Assembly (NCBI GenBank): GCA_028694565.1
Contig: JAQVKR010000176.1
Location: forward strand, 1 to 6,047
Direction: 5' to 3'
Length of the DNA: 6,047 nt
Origin: Gammaproteobacteria bacterium
GTDB lineage: Bacteria; Pseudomonadota; Gammaproteobacteria; DSM-26407
Position 1 is the stretch's first letter. Every line of letters starts with the position of its first letter. The notes under the pieces were generated by a model. It was not told the origin of the DNA. It saw nothing but the letters and a program-made list of their open reading frames with translations, and made no database searches. The translations under genes were made by a program, and so were the position numbers. Shown in pieces: positions 1 through 6,047 of this stretch.

Positions 1-192
<192 letters not shown>

Positions 193-753
193 TCAGCGGG
201 GGCGGATCTCCACCGGGACCAGGCTCAGCTTGCGCAGCACCTGGCGGGTGCGGCGGATGGGCCACCACAGGTAGAGGAAGATCTCGATGGGGCGCCACAT
301 GGCCACCCAGCCGCTGATGAGCAGCCCCTCCTCGACGATGCCCGCCAGGGTGTCGTCGCTCAGCAGCCCCACGAACCGCCGGGCGCCGATGCACAGGAAC
401 AGGAAGCTCAGCCCGATCAGCAGCGCGGTGCGCCCCTCGCGCAGGGTGTTGCGCAGCTCGCGGGCCTTCACCTCGGCGCGGTAGGCGAAATAGTGGCGAA
501 TGGCGTCGGGCGTGCTGCGGGCCGCCTCGCTCCCCGCCGCCGCCCCGGGCAGGTGGATGACCAGCTTGAGCGGCGCATCGAGGTGAAACTCGCGCGCCGC
601 GCCGACGATGTACTGTTCCGCCTCGCTGTCCAGGTCCTTCTCCCGGAACGGCGCCGGATCCAGGGAGTTGAACAGCTGGCGCGCGTCGCTGATCTCCAGC
701 TCGATGAGCCAGAACCCGTCTTCCCGGTGGTAGAGGGTGTCGATGGTGGCCAT
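193..753 (-). CDS. Conserved hypothetical two-helix membrane protein, 186 aa
   Basis: I do not know a function for this protein. Residues 1-70 look like a soluble alpha/beta domain (WLIELEIS, then a LFNSLDPAPFREKDLD segment, then LKLVIHLPG). A charged helix at about 84-108 (YFAYRAEVKARELRNTLREG) leads into a first membrane segment at about 109-124 (ALLIGLSFLFLCIGA). A second hydrophobic segment at about 142-166 is rich in tryptophan and contains GWVAMWRPIEIFLYLWWPIRR. The end is basic, so a cytoplasmic C-terminus is likely. From memory, the DP-x-PF-x-EKDLD and WRPIEIFLY-x-WWPIRR segments recur in uncharacterised proteins of many bacteria, so this is a real gene. There is no signal peptide and no enzyme motif I recognise. 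The start at 753 has only a weak GGCGGG ribosome site. It lies 77 bp after gshA and 24 bp before ahcY on the same strand. Confidence 0.8.
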   Translation of the reverse strand: MATIDTLYHREDGFWLIELEISDARQLFNSLDPAPFREKDLDSEAEQYIVGAAREFHLDAPLKLVIHLPGAAAGSEAARSTPDAIRHYFAYRAEVKARELRNTLREGRTALLIGLSFLFLCIGARRFVGLLSDDTLAGIVEEGLLISGWVAMWRPIEIFLYLWWPIRRTRQVLRKLSLVPVEIRPR

Positions 754-779
754 GTCGTGCCCGCCGCGATCCTGTCTTG

Positions 780-808
780 ATTCTGGGTCGCGGATGGGCG
801 GGCGGCAA
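780..808 (-). promoter_or_regulatory. Candidate sigma70-like promoter for the membrane protein-ahcY pair
   Basis: In the 77-bp gap after gshA, the minus strand reads TTGCCG (803-808), a 17-bp spacer, then CAGAAT (780-785). Each hexamer matches the consensus at four of six positions and the spacer length is ideal. A transcript would start near 773, about 20 bases before the ATG at 753. This would let the downstream pair be expressed apart from gshA. In DNA this rich in GC such matches are uncommon but not decisive. The same gap holds a CGGATCCG palindrome but no U-tract terminator. Confidence 0.35.
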
Positions 809-830
809 GGCGGATCCGGCCGCCGGCGGC

Positions 831-2402
831 TCAGTGCTGGGCGAAGTAGCGGCGCAGGTACTCGTCGAAGTCGATGTCGTCGGCCGCCTCGACGGCGCGC
901 TGGTCGCTGATGGAGCTTGCCGCCAGCCCGGTGAACTCGCGGGTGCGATCGGCATCCTCCGGCAGGGCCATGAAATAGCGCTGGTGCTTGAGCGACATGC
1001 GCCGGGCGAAGGCGTGGAAGGTCTCGCCGTTCTCCCGCATCTCCCGCAGCATGCGGGCCGAGGGAGTCCGATCCGGGTCCTCCACCTTGGCCTGCTGGAG
1101 GCGCAGGGCCTCCAGGTAGCCCGGACCCTTCACCTCGTCCAGCACCCGGCAGACCCCTTCCATGGCGCCGGTCACCTCGGCGGCCCAGTCCTTGAGGCCG
1201 ACCATGGCCCCGTTGCGGCGCAGCTCCAGTCCCGGCTCGCGGCCGCGGTGAGCGGTGGTCATCTCGTTCCAGTCGATGTTCTCCCGCTCGACCGCGTCGA
1301 TGGGGGGGCTGTCGGCCAGCAGGCAGAACAGCGTCAGCGCCTCGAGGAAATGGAGTTGCTCCTCGTTCACCCCGAGGGGGTCGAAGGCGTTCACGTCCAG
1401 GGAGCGGAGCTCGAAGTAGGCCACGCCGCGGCGCGTCAGGGCGAGGGTCGGCTTCTCGTTGCCGATGGGCACCTGCTTGGGACGCACGGTGCTGTAGTAC
1501 TCGTTCTCGATCTGGAGGATATTGCCGTTGAGCTGGCGGTACTTGCCGTCCACCTTCACCCCGATGGCCTCGTACTCCGGGCAGGGGGTCTCGATGGCGC
1601 AGCGCAGGCTCTCCACGTAGGCGTCGAGGCCGTCGTAGTTGGCCTTGATGCCGCGCTTGTTCTCCTGGTTGTTCTGGTAGCCGATGTCCCCCATGCGCAG
1701 GGAGGTGGCCCAGGGCTCGTAGTAGGTGCCCGGATCGAATTGCTGCAGCCGGTTGGGCTGGCCGCACAGGAACGACTTGCACACCGCCGGGGAGGCGCCG
1801 AACAGGTACGGCACCAGCCAGCCGAGGCGCTGCAGGTTGCGCAACAGGGCGAAGTAGCGGGTATCGATGAATTCCCGCAGCGCGACCCCGTCGCCCTCCA
1901 GGCCCTGCAGCCCGGCCCAGAACCCCTGGCCGAAGGAGTAGTTGAAGTGGATGCCCGCGATCACCTGCATCACCCGGCCGTAGCGGTAGCCGAGGCCGCG
2001 CCGGTAGATGGTCTTCATGGTGCCGGCGTTGGAGCCGCCGTAGCGGGCCAGGGGAATGCTCGACTCGCCGCGCACCACGCAGGGCATGCTGGTGGCCCAC
2101 AGAATCTCCTCCCCGATGCGCGGATAGACGAAGCGCTGCACGTCGCGCAGAAAGCCCAGCGCCTCGGCGAAGGTGGCCATGGGCGGGGTGATCAGCTCCA
2201 GCAGCGGCTCGGCGTAGTCGGTGGTGATCCAGGGATGGGTCAGCGGCGCACCCAGCTCGGCCGGGTGGGGCGTCAACGCGAGGCTGCCCTCGCTGTTCAC
2301 CCGCAGGCTCTCCTTCTCCAGGCCGATCCGGCTCTCTTTCAGCAGGGCGTGGATGCCGGAACCGGTGAGCCGGCCCAGCCGCTGTTGGATGGTTGCGTAC
2401 AA
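831..2402 (-). CDS. gshA: Glutamate-cysteine ligase, proteobacterial type
   Basis: GshA joins L-glutamate to L-cysteine with ATP, giving gamma-glutamylcysteine, the first and usually rate-limiting step of glutathione synthesis, in the cytoplasm. The protein aligns along its whole length with E. coli GshA. Counting from the upstream ATG at 2435, landmarks are GLEKESLRV (38-46), THPWITTDYAEPLLELITP (66-84), SMPC (116-119), the AGIHFNYSF loop (160-168), VPYLFGASPAVC (208-219), LQIENEYY (307-314) and ELRSLDVNAFDPLGV (342-356). By alignment from memory, the E. coli metal and glutamate ligands Glu27, Asp60, Glu67, His150 and Glu328 correspond to E40, D73, E80, H163 and E342, all present. I chose the TTG at 2402 (523 aa, against 518 in E. 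coli) because the upstream ATG overlaps a TATAAT box and the shorter N-terminus matches E. coli. The ATG at 2435 (534 aa) is the alternative. The gene appears intact. Confidence 0.95.
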   Translation of the reverse strand: MYATIQQRLGRLTGSGIHALLKESRIGLEKESLRVNSEGSLALTPHPAELGAPLTHPWITTDYAEPLLELITPPMATFAEALGFLRDVQRFVYPRIGEEILWATSMPCVVRGESSIPLARYGGSNAGTMKTIYRRGLGYRYGRVMQVIAGIHFNYSFGQGFWAGLQGLEGDGVALREFIDTRYFALLRNLQRLGWLVPYLFGASPAVCKSFLCGQPNRLQQFDPGTYYEPWATSLRMGDIGYQNNQENKRGIKANYDGLDAYVESLRCAIETPCPEYEAIGVKVDGKYRQLNGNILQIENEYYSTVRPKQVPIGNEKPTLALTRRGVAYFELRSLDVNAFDPLGVNEEQLHFLEALTLFCLLADSPPIDAVERENIDWNEMTTAHRGREPGLELRRNGAMVGLKDWAAEVTGAMEGVCRVLDEVKGPGYLEALRLQQAKVEDPDRTPSARMLREMRENGETFHAFARRMSLKHQRYFMALPEDADRTREFTGLAASSISDQRAVEAADDIDFDEYLRRYFAQH

Positions 2403-2413
2403 GACGGAATGAT

Positions 2414-2418
2414 TCCTC
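2414..2418 (-). promoter_or_regulatory. Shine-Dalgarno supporting the TTG start of gshA
   Basis: The minus strand reads GAGGA here, 11 bases before the TTG at 2402. The spacing is slightly long but usable. The rival ATG at 2435 has a GGGAGGGG (2449-2456) 13 bases upstream, but that stretch falls in the spacer between the proposed -35 and -10 boxes and would not be in the transcript. Confidence 0.45.
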
Positions 2419-2433
2419 GGGACGTGGGCGCGC

Positions 2434-2463
2434 ATTATAGCGCCGTCGCCCCTCCCGACCCAA
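2434..2463 (-). promoter_or_regulatory. gshA: gshA promoter (TTGGGT - 18 bp - TATAAT)
   Basis: The minus strand carries a perfect TATAAT (2434-2439) and TTGGGT (2458-2463) separated by 18 bp. A sigma70 consensus -10 box is striking in DNA this GC-rich. Transcription would begin near 2427, inside the reading frame that opens at the 2435 ATG, leaving a leader of about 25 bases before the TTG at 2402. The ATG of the longer frame is made of the last two bases of the -10 box plus the following G. Confidence 0.6.
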
Positions 2464-2465
2464 TG

Positions 2466-2484
2466 CCCCAGCGCCGCGCTGGGG
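2466..2484. repeat. Perfect 8-bp inverted repeat, possible operator
   Basis: CCCCAGCG (2466-2473) and CGCTGGGG (2477-2484) are perfect arms around a 3-base centre. The centre lies about 48 bp upstream of the proposed gshA transcript start, directly next to the -35 box, in the gap between two divergent genes. That is a usual place for a dimeric regulator to bind. No U-run follows on either strand, so it is not an intrinsic terminator. The binding protein is unknown. Confidence 0.5.
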
Positions 2485-2487
2485 AAT

Positions 2488-2503
2488 CATCCGCCGCCGG
2501 ATG
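2488..2503. repeat. Second inverted repeat in the gshA/hydrolase control region
   Basis: CATCCG (2488-2493) and CGGATG (2498-2503) are perfect 6-bp arms around CCGC. It starts three bases after the 8-bp palindrome ends and lies 40-55 bp upstream of the hydrolase start. The two repeats have unrelated sequences, so they would not be paired sites for one protein. Chance is possible given the base composition. Confidence 0.3.
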
Positions 2504-2542
2504 GGTTAAGCTGTTGTTATCCCTTGTCTCGGACACGCCACC

Positions 2543-3361
2543 ATGAGCCCGTCCCTGCGCCGCTCACTGCTCCTCCTCCTGATCCTGCTGGCCGCCCCCG
2601 GCGTCCGCGCCGAGGCCCTGGTCCTGCTGCCCGGCTACCTGGAGGACGGCCGCGCCTGGCGCGAGAGCGGCGTGACGGCGGAACTGGTGGCGGCGGGCTG
2701 GCGCGATGGCGGCAACCTGCTCCCCGGCCGGGGCGGCGTGCGCATCGCCGGGGGCGAGCGGATGGGCAGCCGGCGCTTCTATACCGTGACCCTGCCCACC
2801 GAGGCGCCTCTGCTGGCCCAGCTGCAGGCACTGGAACCGCTGCTGGCCTGGGTGCGCGCGCGGCACCGGGGCGAGACCCTGGCCCTGGCCGGCCACTCCG
2901 CCGGCGGCGTGCTCGGCCGGCTCTACCTGGTGCGCCACCCGGAGGCCGGTCTCGATGCCCTGGTGACCATCGCCAGCCCCCACCTGGGCACCGACACGGC
3001 GGAGCTGGGCCTGCTGGCCGGGCAGACGCCGCTGGCCTGGCTCGCCCCCTTCGTGGGCGGCGAGACCCTGAACCGCTCCCAGGGACTCTACTACGACCTT
3101 TCCGGCACCCGGCCGGGGGGATTCCTTGACTGGCTCAACCACCAGCCCCACCCCGAGGCGCTCTACGTCTCCATCGTCCGGCGCCAGGACGGCCTGCTGG
3201 GCATCGGCGACGTGGTGGTCCCGCCCCGCAGCCAGGACATGAACCAGGTCCCGGCCCTGCGCGGGCGCGCCCGCACCTGGACGGTGGACGGCCTGCATAC
3301 CCTGGAACCGGCGGATGGCAAGCGGATACTGGAGGCGCTGGCGCTGCTGGGGCGGACGTGA
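2543..3361 (+). CDS. Exported alpha/beta hydrolase, lipase-like
   Basis: This is a predicted secreted or periplasmic serine hydrolase of the triacylglycerol-lipase/esterase type, 272 aa. Residues 1-23 form a signal peptide: RR at 6-7, a leucine-rich core at 9-18 and an A-P-G-V-R-A exit with likely cleavage before E24. The mature protein opens with LVLLPGYLEDGRAW (26-39), the oxyanion-loop strand. The nucleophile elbow is GHSAGG (117-122), with Ser119 as nucleophile. TIASPHLGT (142-150) is the strand and loop seen in bacterial lipases. The acid is probably Asp223 in GIGDVVVP, and His252 in DGLHTL completes the triad. No cysteine follows the signal core, so it is not a lipoprotein. The Shine-Dalgarno is weak. 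No lipase chaperone gene stands beside it. The natural substrate cannot be read from sequence; a short-chain esterase or a PGAP1-like role is possible. Confidence 0.88.
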   Translation: MSPSLRRSLLLLLILLAAPGVRAEALVLLPGYLEDGRAWRESGVTAELVAAGWRDGGNLLPGRGGVRIAGGERMGSRRFYTVTLPTEAPLLAQLQALEPLLAWVRARHRGETLALAGHSAGGVLGRLYLVRHPEAGLDALVTIASPHLGTDTAELGLLAGQTPLAWLAPFVGGETLNRSQGLYYDLSGTRPGGFLDWLNHQPHPEALYVSIVRRQDGLLGIGDVVVPPRSQDMNQVPALRGRARTWTVDGLHTLEPADGKRILEALALLGRT

Positions 3362-3638
3362 GCCCAGTTGCCGGCCGCCGGCCTTGCCGTGTTCCGGATG
3401 CCGCCCCATTTCCCGTCACGGGAGTGCATCGCGGAGCCGGGTTGCAGGCACCGGGCAATCAGCACCCACATCCAGGGCTTCCCGCTCCCGCAGAACGGAA
3501 CCCACTCGGGCCATTCCGCCAACACCAACCAGACATCCCCATGCCCATCGTTTCCCGCGCAATATTCCCTTCCGGATGTCCCTGGCGCCTTGGCGGTAAA
3601 TCCGGCGCCGCCCGCGAGCGGATGCGTCGCCGCCCGGG
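3362..3638. other. Convergent intergenic gap with no supported gene
   Basis: These 277 bp lie between the ends of the hydrolase and transporter genes. G+C is about 64% over 3421-3600 by my count, below much of the neighbouring coding DNA. Open frames cross it on both strands, but none has a ribosome site, a recognisable domain or coding-like composition. It holds small inverted repeats (TCCCG/CGGGA at 3411-3423; GGCGCC at 3584-3589 and 3604-3609). I find no hairpin followed by a T-run for either converging gene, so termination is probably Rho-dependent. A decayed gene remnant cannot be excluded. Confidence 0.5.
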
Positions 3639-4940
3639 TCAGTCCGTTCCGGTCGGCCGGAACGCCCCGGTCTCGCCATCCGGCGGCGGCACCGGGAGAT
3701 CCAGCTCCGGCTCCACCGCCGCCTCCGGCAGCAGTTCCACCACCTCGGGGGTGGTGCGCACCAGGGTGACGAATTCGCCCTGCGCTTCGGCCGGTATGGA
3801 AACGCCGGTGCGCATGCGGTAGAGCGCGAACAGCCCCAGCAGCCCCAGCACCCCCGCGATGGCGGCGAGCAGGCTGCGGGCGCCCAGCATTTCCATCAGC
3901 AGCCCCGCCCCCGCCGGGCCCAGCGCCGCGCCCACGCCATAGATGAGCAGCAGCCCGCGGGTGGCCTCCAGCACCTCGGCATGGGAAACGTGGTCGTTCA
4001 CGTGGGCCACGCTGAGGGCATAGAGGGCGAAGGCGACGCCGCCGTAGAAGAAGCTGACGACGAAGAGCGCCACGGTGGAGACATCCGCCAGGAACCAGCC
4101 GGCCAGGGACAGCCCCGCCGCCACGAAGCAGAACAGGGTGAGCACGCCGCGGCGATCGAAGCGATCGGAGAGATGGCCGACGGGCCATTGCAGGAGGGCA
4201 CCCCCGAGAATGGTGGCGCTCATGTAGGCGGCGATGCCGGCCGCATCCAGCCCGATGCCCTGGGCGAACACCGCGCCCATGCCCCAGAAGGCGCTCAGCA
4301 CGAGGCCGGTGACGAAGGCGCCGGCGACTCCCAGGGGCGAGACCCGGAACAGCTGGCCGAGGCCCACCACGGCGGGTGTCTCGACCGGCTGCGGCTGCAG
4401 CACCCGGGTCAGGGCCACGGGGACCAGCCCCAGGGAGACCAGCATGGCGATGATTCCGAAGGGCATGAAGGCGGCCGGGTCGGCCACCAGGATCAGGTAC
4501 TGCCCGCCCGCCATGGCCAGCAGGGTGGTCATCATGTAGACGGAGAGCATCTTGCCGCGCTTCTGGTTCGGGGCCAGCACGTTGAGCCAGCTCTCGATGA
4601 CGATGTAGAGGCCCACCAGGCAGGCGCCGCTGATGACCCGCAGGGCGCCCCAGACCACCGGATGGACCCACAGCGCGTGGGCGGTGACGCAGACGGAGGC
4701 CACCGCCGCCATGGCGGCGAAGGCGCGGATGTGCCCCACCCGGCGGATGAGCGAGGGGCAGGCCCGGGTGCCGAGGATGTAGCCGGCGAAGTAGGCCGAC
4801 ATCACCAGCCCGATCACCTGCTCGGAGAAACCCTCGATCCCGGCGCGCACGCCCAGCAGGGTGCCGAGAAACCCCACCCCCACGAGCAGGGTGCCGATGC
4901 CAAGCAGCAGCGACGAGATGGAGGTCACGACCGTGATCAC
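3639..4940 (-). CDS. MFS transporter, YcaD-like, with long C-terminal tail
   Basis: This is a 12-helix major facilitator superfamily permease of the inner membrane, 433 aa from the GTG at 4940. Helix 1 begins at about residue 8. The first inter-helix loop (about 57-70) reads [14 protein letters not shown], a motif A variant. Its mirror in the second half is [11 protein letters not shown] (255-265), the classic form. VIESWLN then [11 protein letters not shown] (114-137) matches the VVESALM and RNRGRLLAAYMM segment of E. coli YcaD, which points to that branch. About 57 residues follow the last helix ([22 protein letters not shown], then a proline- and glutamate-rich end). The substrate is unknown; drug or metabolite efflux or sugar transport are all open. 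The start rests on a GGGGAG eight bases upstream; the ATG at 5015 would add an unlikely Gly/Arg-rich leader. It diverges from recQ. Confidence 0.88.
   Translation of the reverse strand: MITVVTSISSLLLGIGTLLVGVGFLGTLLGVRAGIEGFSEQVIGLVMSAYFAGYILGTRACPSLIRRVGHIRAFAAMAAVASVCVTAHALWVHPVVWGALRVISGACLVGLYIVIESWLNVLAPNQKRGKMLSVYMMTTLLAMAGGQYLILVADPAAFMPFGIIAMLVSLGLVPVALTRVLQPQPVETPAVVGLGQLFRVSPLGVAGAFVTGLVLSAFWGMGAVFAQGIGLDAAGIAAYMSATILGGALLQWPVGHLSDRFDRRGVLTLFCFVAAGLSLAGWFLADVSTVALFVVSFFYGGVAFALYALSVAHVNDHVSHAEVLEATRGLLLIYGVGAALGPAGAGLLMEMLGARSLLAAIAGVLGLLGLFALYRMRTGVSIPAEAQGEFVTLVRTTPEVVELLPEAAVEPELDLPVPPPDGETGAFRPTGTD
3645..3664. repeat. Perfect 8-bp hairpin at the 3' end of the transporter gene
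   Basis: CGTTCCGG (3645-3652) and CCGGAACG (3657-3664) pair perfectly around a four-base loop. The hairpin lies inside the last codons of the transporter gene, ending just before its TGA (3639-3641). There is no T-run on either side, so it is not a standard intrinsic terminator. It could slow 3' exonucleases on the transporter mRNA or be a chance result of FRPTGTD codons. Confidence 0.35.
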
Positions 4941-4948
4941 GATTGTGG

Positions 4949-4954
4949 CTCCCC
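4949..4954 (-). promoter_or_regulatory. Shine-Dalgarno setting the GTG start of the MFS gene
   Basis: The minus strand reads GGGGAG, eight bases before the GTG at 4940. The in-frame ATG at 5015 has no comparable site and would place a 25-residue, Gly/Arg-rich stretch before the first membrane helix. Confidence 0.6.
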
Positions 4955-4978
4955 GTCCATGCCCCAAGGATCGCAGAC

Positions 4979-5034
4979 CCGGGCGGCCATTGCATCCCCG
5001 GGGCGGACCGCCCATGCCGGGCAGGCCGCCCGGC
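4979..5034. repeat. Nested GC-rich inverted repeats between MFS gene and recQ
   Basis: Three pairings overlap here. A 10-bp perfect pair joins CCGGGCGGCC (4979-4988) to GGCCGCCCGG (5024-5033). Inside it, GGGCGG (5001-5006) pairs with CCGCCC (5008-5013). GCCGGGC (5016-5022) pairs with GCCCGGC (5028-5034) and competes with the long pair for the same bases. The block sits in the 133-bp divergent gap and could be an operator region or a folded leader of the transporter mRNA. High G+C raises the chance of accidental pairing. Confidence 0.4.
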
Positions 5035-5073
5035 GGTGTTCATGACGGCGCCGGTGGTGCAGAATTCGACCCC

Positions 5074-6047
5074 ATGACCCCGGACGCACTGGAGATCCTC
5101 CACACCACCTTCGGCTATCCCGCCTTCCGCGGCCTGCAGGCCGGGATCATCGACGCCCTCGCCGCCGGAGGCGACGCCCTGGTGCTGATGCCCACCGGCG
5201 GCGGCAAGTCGCTCTGCTACCAGATCCCGGCGCTGATGCGCCCGGGCACCGCCATCGTGGTCTCGCCCCTCATCGCCCTGATGCAGGATCAGGTGGCGGC
5301 GCTGGTCCAGAACGGGGTGAGCGCCGCGGCGCTCAACTCCAGCCTGCCCGCCGCCGCGGCCCGGGCGCTGGAGGAACGCTTCCTGGCCGGGGAGCTGGAC
5401 CTGCTCTACGTGGCACCGGAACGGCTGATGACGCCGCGCTTCCAGGAGCTGCTGGGGCGGGTGGAGATCGCGCTGTTCGCCATCGACGAGGCCCACTGCG
5501 TCTCCCAATGGGGACACGACTTCCGCCCCGAGTACCTGCAGCTCTCGGTGCTCCACGAGCGCTTCCCCGCGGTGCCGCGCATCGCCCTGACCGCCACCGC
5601 CGACGAGCCCACCCGCCGCGACATCATCGAACGCCTGGGCCTGGCGGAGGCGCGCCTGTTCATCAGCGGCTTCGACCGCCCCAACATCCGCTACCGCATC
5701 GTGCAGAAGCGCAACGCCCGGGATCAGCTGCTGCGCTTCCTGGAGGCCGAGCACCGGGGCGATGCGGGGATCGTCTACTGCCTCTCCCGCAAGCGGGTGG
5801 AGGAGACCGCCGCCTGGCTGCGCGAGCAGGGCCGCGACGCCCTGCCCTACCACGCCGGCCTGCCGGCCGAGACCCGCGCCGCCCACCAGGCGCGCTTCAT
5901 CAACGAGGAGGGGGTGGTGATGGTGGCCACCATCGCCTTCGGGATGGGCATCGACAAGCCCAACGTGCGCTTCGTCGCCCACCTGGACCTGCCCCGCAGC
6001 GTGGAGGCCTACTACCAGGAGACCGGCCGCGCCGGCCGCGACGGGCT
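5074..6047 (+). CDS. recQ: ATP-dependent DNA helicase RecQ, N-terminal 324 residues, cut by window edge
   Basis: RecQ is a superfamily 2, 3'-to-5' DNA helicase that acts in RecF-pathway recombination, replication-fork repair and suppression of illegitimate recombination. The visible part covers almost the whole helicase core. Motif 0 is [10 protein letters not shown] (13-22). Walker A is MPTGGGKS (39-46) with Lys45. Motif Ia is [12 protein letters not shown] (62-73). Walker B is IDEAH (137-141), followed by the RecQ-specific aromatic-rich loop SQWGHDF (144-150). Motif III is ALTATA (171-176), motif IV IVYCLSR (233-239), motif [18 protein letters not shown] (284-300) and motif [12 protein letters not shown] (315-324), where the window ends. 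The zinc-binding, winged-helix and HRDC domains would follow outside. All catalytic residues are present. The ATG at 5074 gives the E. coli-like N-terminus; it has no clear Shine-Dalgarno. The gene diverges from the transporter gene. Confidence 0.97.
   Translation, partial: MTPDALEILHTTFGYPAFRGLQAGIIDALAAGGDALVLMPTGGGKSLCYQIPALMRPGTAIVVSPLIALMQDQVAALVQNGVSAAALNSSLPAAAARALEERFLAGELDLLYVAPERLMTPRFQELLGRVEIALFAIDEAHCVSQWGHDFRPEYLQLSVLHERFPAVPRIALTATADEPTRRDIIERLGLAEARLFISGFDRPNIRYRIVQKRNARDQLLRFLEAEHRGDAGIVYCLSRKRVEETAAWLREQGRDALPYHAGLPAETRAAHQARFINEEGVVMVATIAFGMGIDKPNVRFVAHLDLPRSVEAYYQETGRAGRDG

Noticed and set aside
754..830. SAH riboswitch ahead of the ahcY pair
   Set aside because: SAH riboswitches often precede ahcY, so I looked for the conserved GAGGAGCGCUGC-like core in this gap and before 168. 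It is absent from both.
777..2546. A 589-codon plus-strand open frame opposite gshA
   Set aside because: Its product is a repetitive Val/Ala/Gly/His/Gln mixture with no domain, and gshA on the other strand aligns with its family end to end.
3645..3664. Intrinsic terminator for the converging genes
   Set aside because: The hairpin is perfect but no run of T follows on either strand, and it lies within coding sequence before the transporter stop codon.
3416..3679. Possible small gene on the minus strand in the convergent gap (87 codons), and a plus-strand frame at 3368-3769
   Set aside because: Neither has a Shine-Dalgarno or a recognisable motif. The first overlaps the transporter 3' end on the same strand and the second overlaps it antisense.
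4941..5015. Longer MFS protein starting at the ATG at 5015
   Set aside because: It would add 25 Gly/Arg-rich residues before the first helix and has no good ribosome site, whereas the GTG at 4940 has GGGGAG eight bases upstream.
3163..5982. A 939-codon open frame on the minus strand running opposite recQ and through the transporter region
   Set aside because: It lies antisense to clear recQ helicase motifs and out of frame with the MFS gene. Its product is low-complexity Gly/Arg/His/Ala, typical of stop-poor shadow frames in GC-rich DNA.

Overview
The window looks like ordinary chromosomal DNA from a high-GC proteobacterium, most likely a gammaproteobacterium. The evidence is a proteobacterial-type GshA close to the E. 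coli enzyme, a RecQ close to E. coli RecQ, and a YcaD-like MFS transporter. Gene bodies run from about 65% to 80% G+C in the rows I counted. Placement in an Ectothiorhodospiraceae- or Chromatiales-like lineage is only an impression from protein similarity and base composition. I see no mobile element, phage gene, CRISPR array, tRNA or rRNA.

Layout: (1) A leftward cluster of three genes at positions 1-2402. It runs gshA (glutamate-cysteine ligase), then a conserved two-helix membrane protein of unknown function, then the first 56 codons of ahcY (S-adenosylhomocysteine hydrolase), which leaves the window. gshA and ahcY both belong to sulfur amino acid and thiol metabolism: AhcY releases homocysteine, from which cysteine can be made, and GshA consumes cysteine. 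(2) A divergent control region of about 140 bp (2403-2542) holds a good gshA promoter and two side-by-side inverted repeats. (3) A rightward gene at 2543-3361 encodes an exported alpha/beta hydrolase of lipase type. (4) A non-coding convergent gap lies at 3362-3638. (5) A leftward MFS transporter gene occupies 3639-4940. (6) A 133-bp divergent gap with nested inverted repeats (4941-5073) leads to (7) recQ, rightward, cut by the window end after 324 codons at helicase motif VI.

The genes do not form one new system. The points most worth a second look are the gshA start (the obvious ATG overlaps a TATAAT -10 box, and a TTG 33 bases downstream fits better), the palindromes between gshA and the hydrolase gene, the unknown membrane protein held between gshA and ahcY, and the long C-terminal tail of the transporter.
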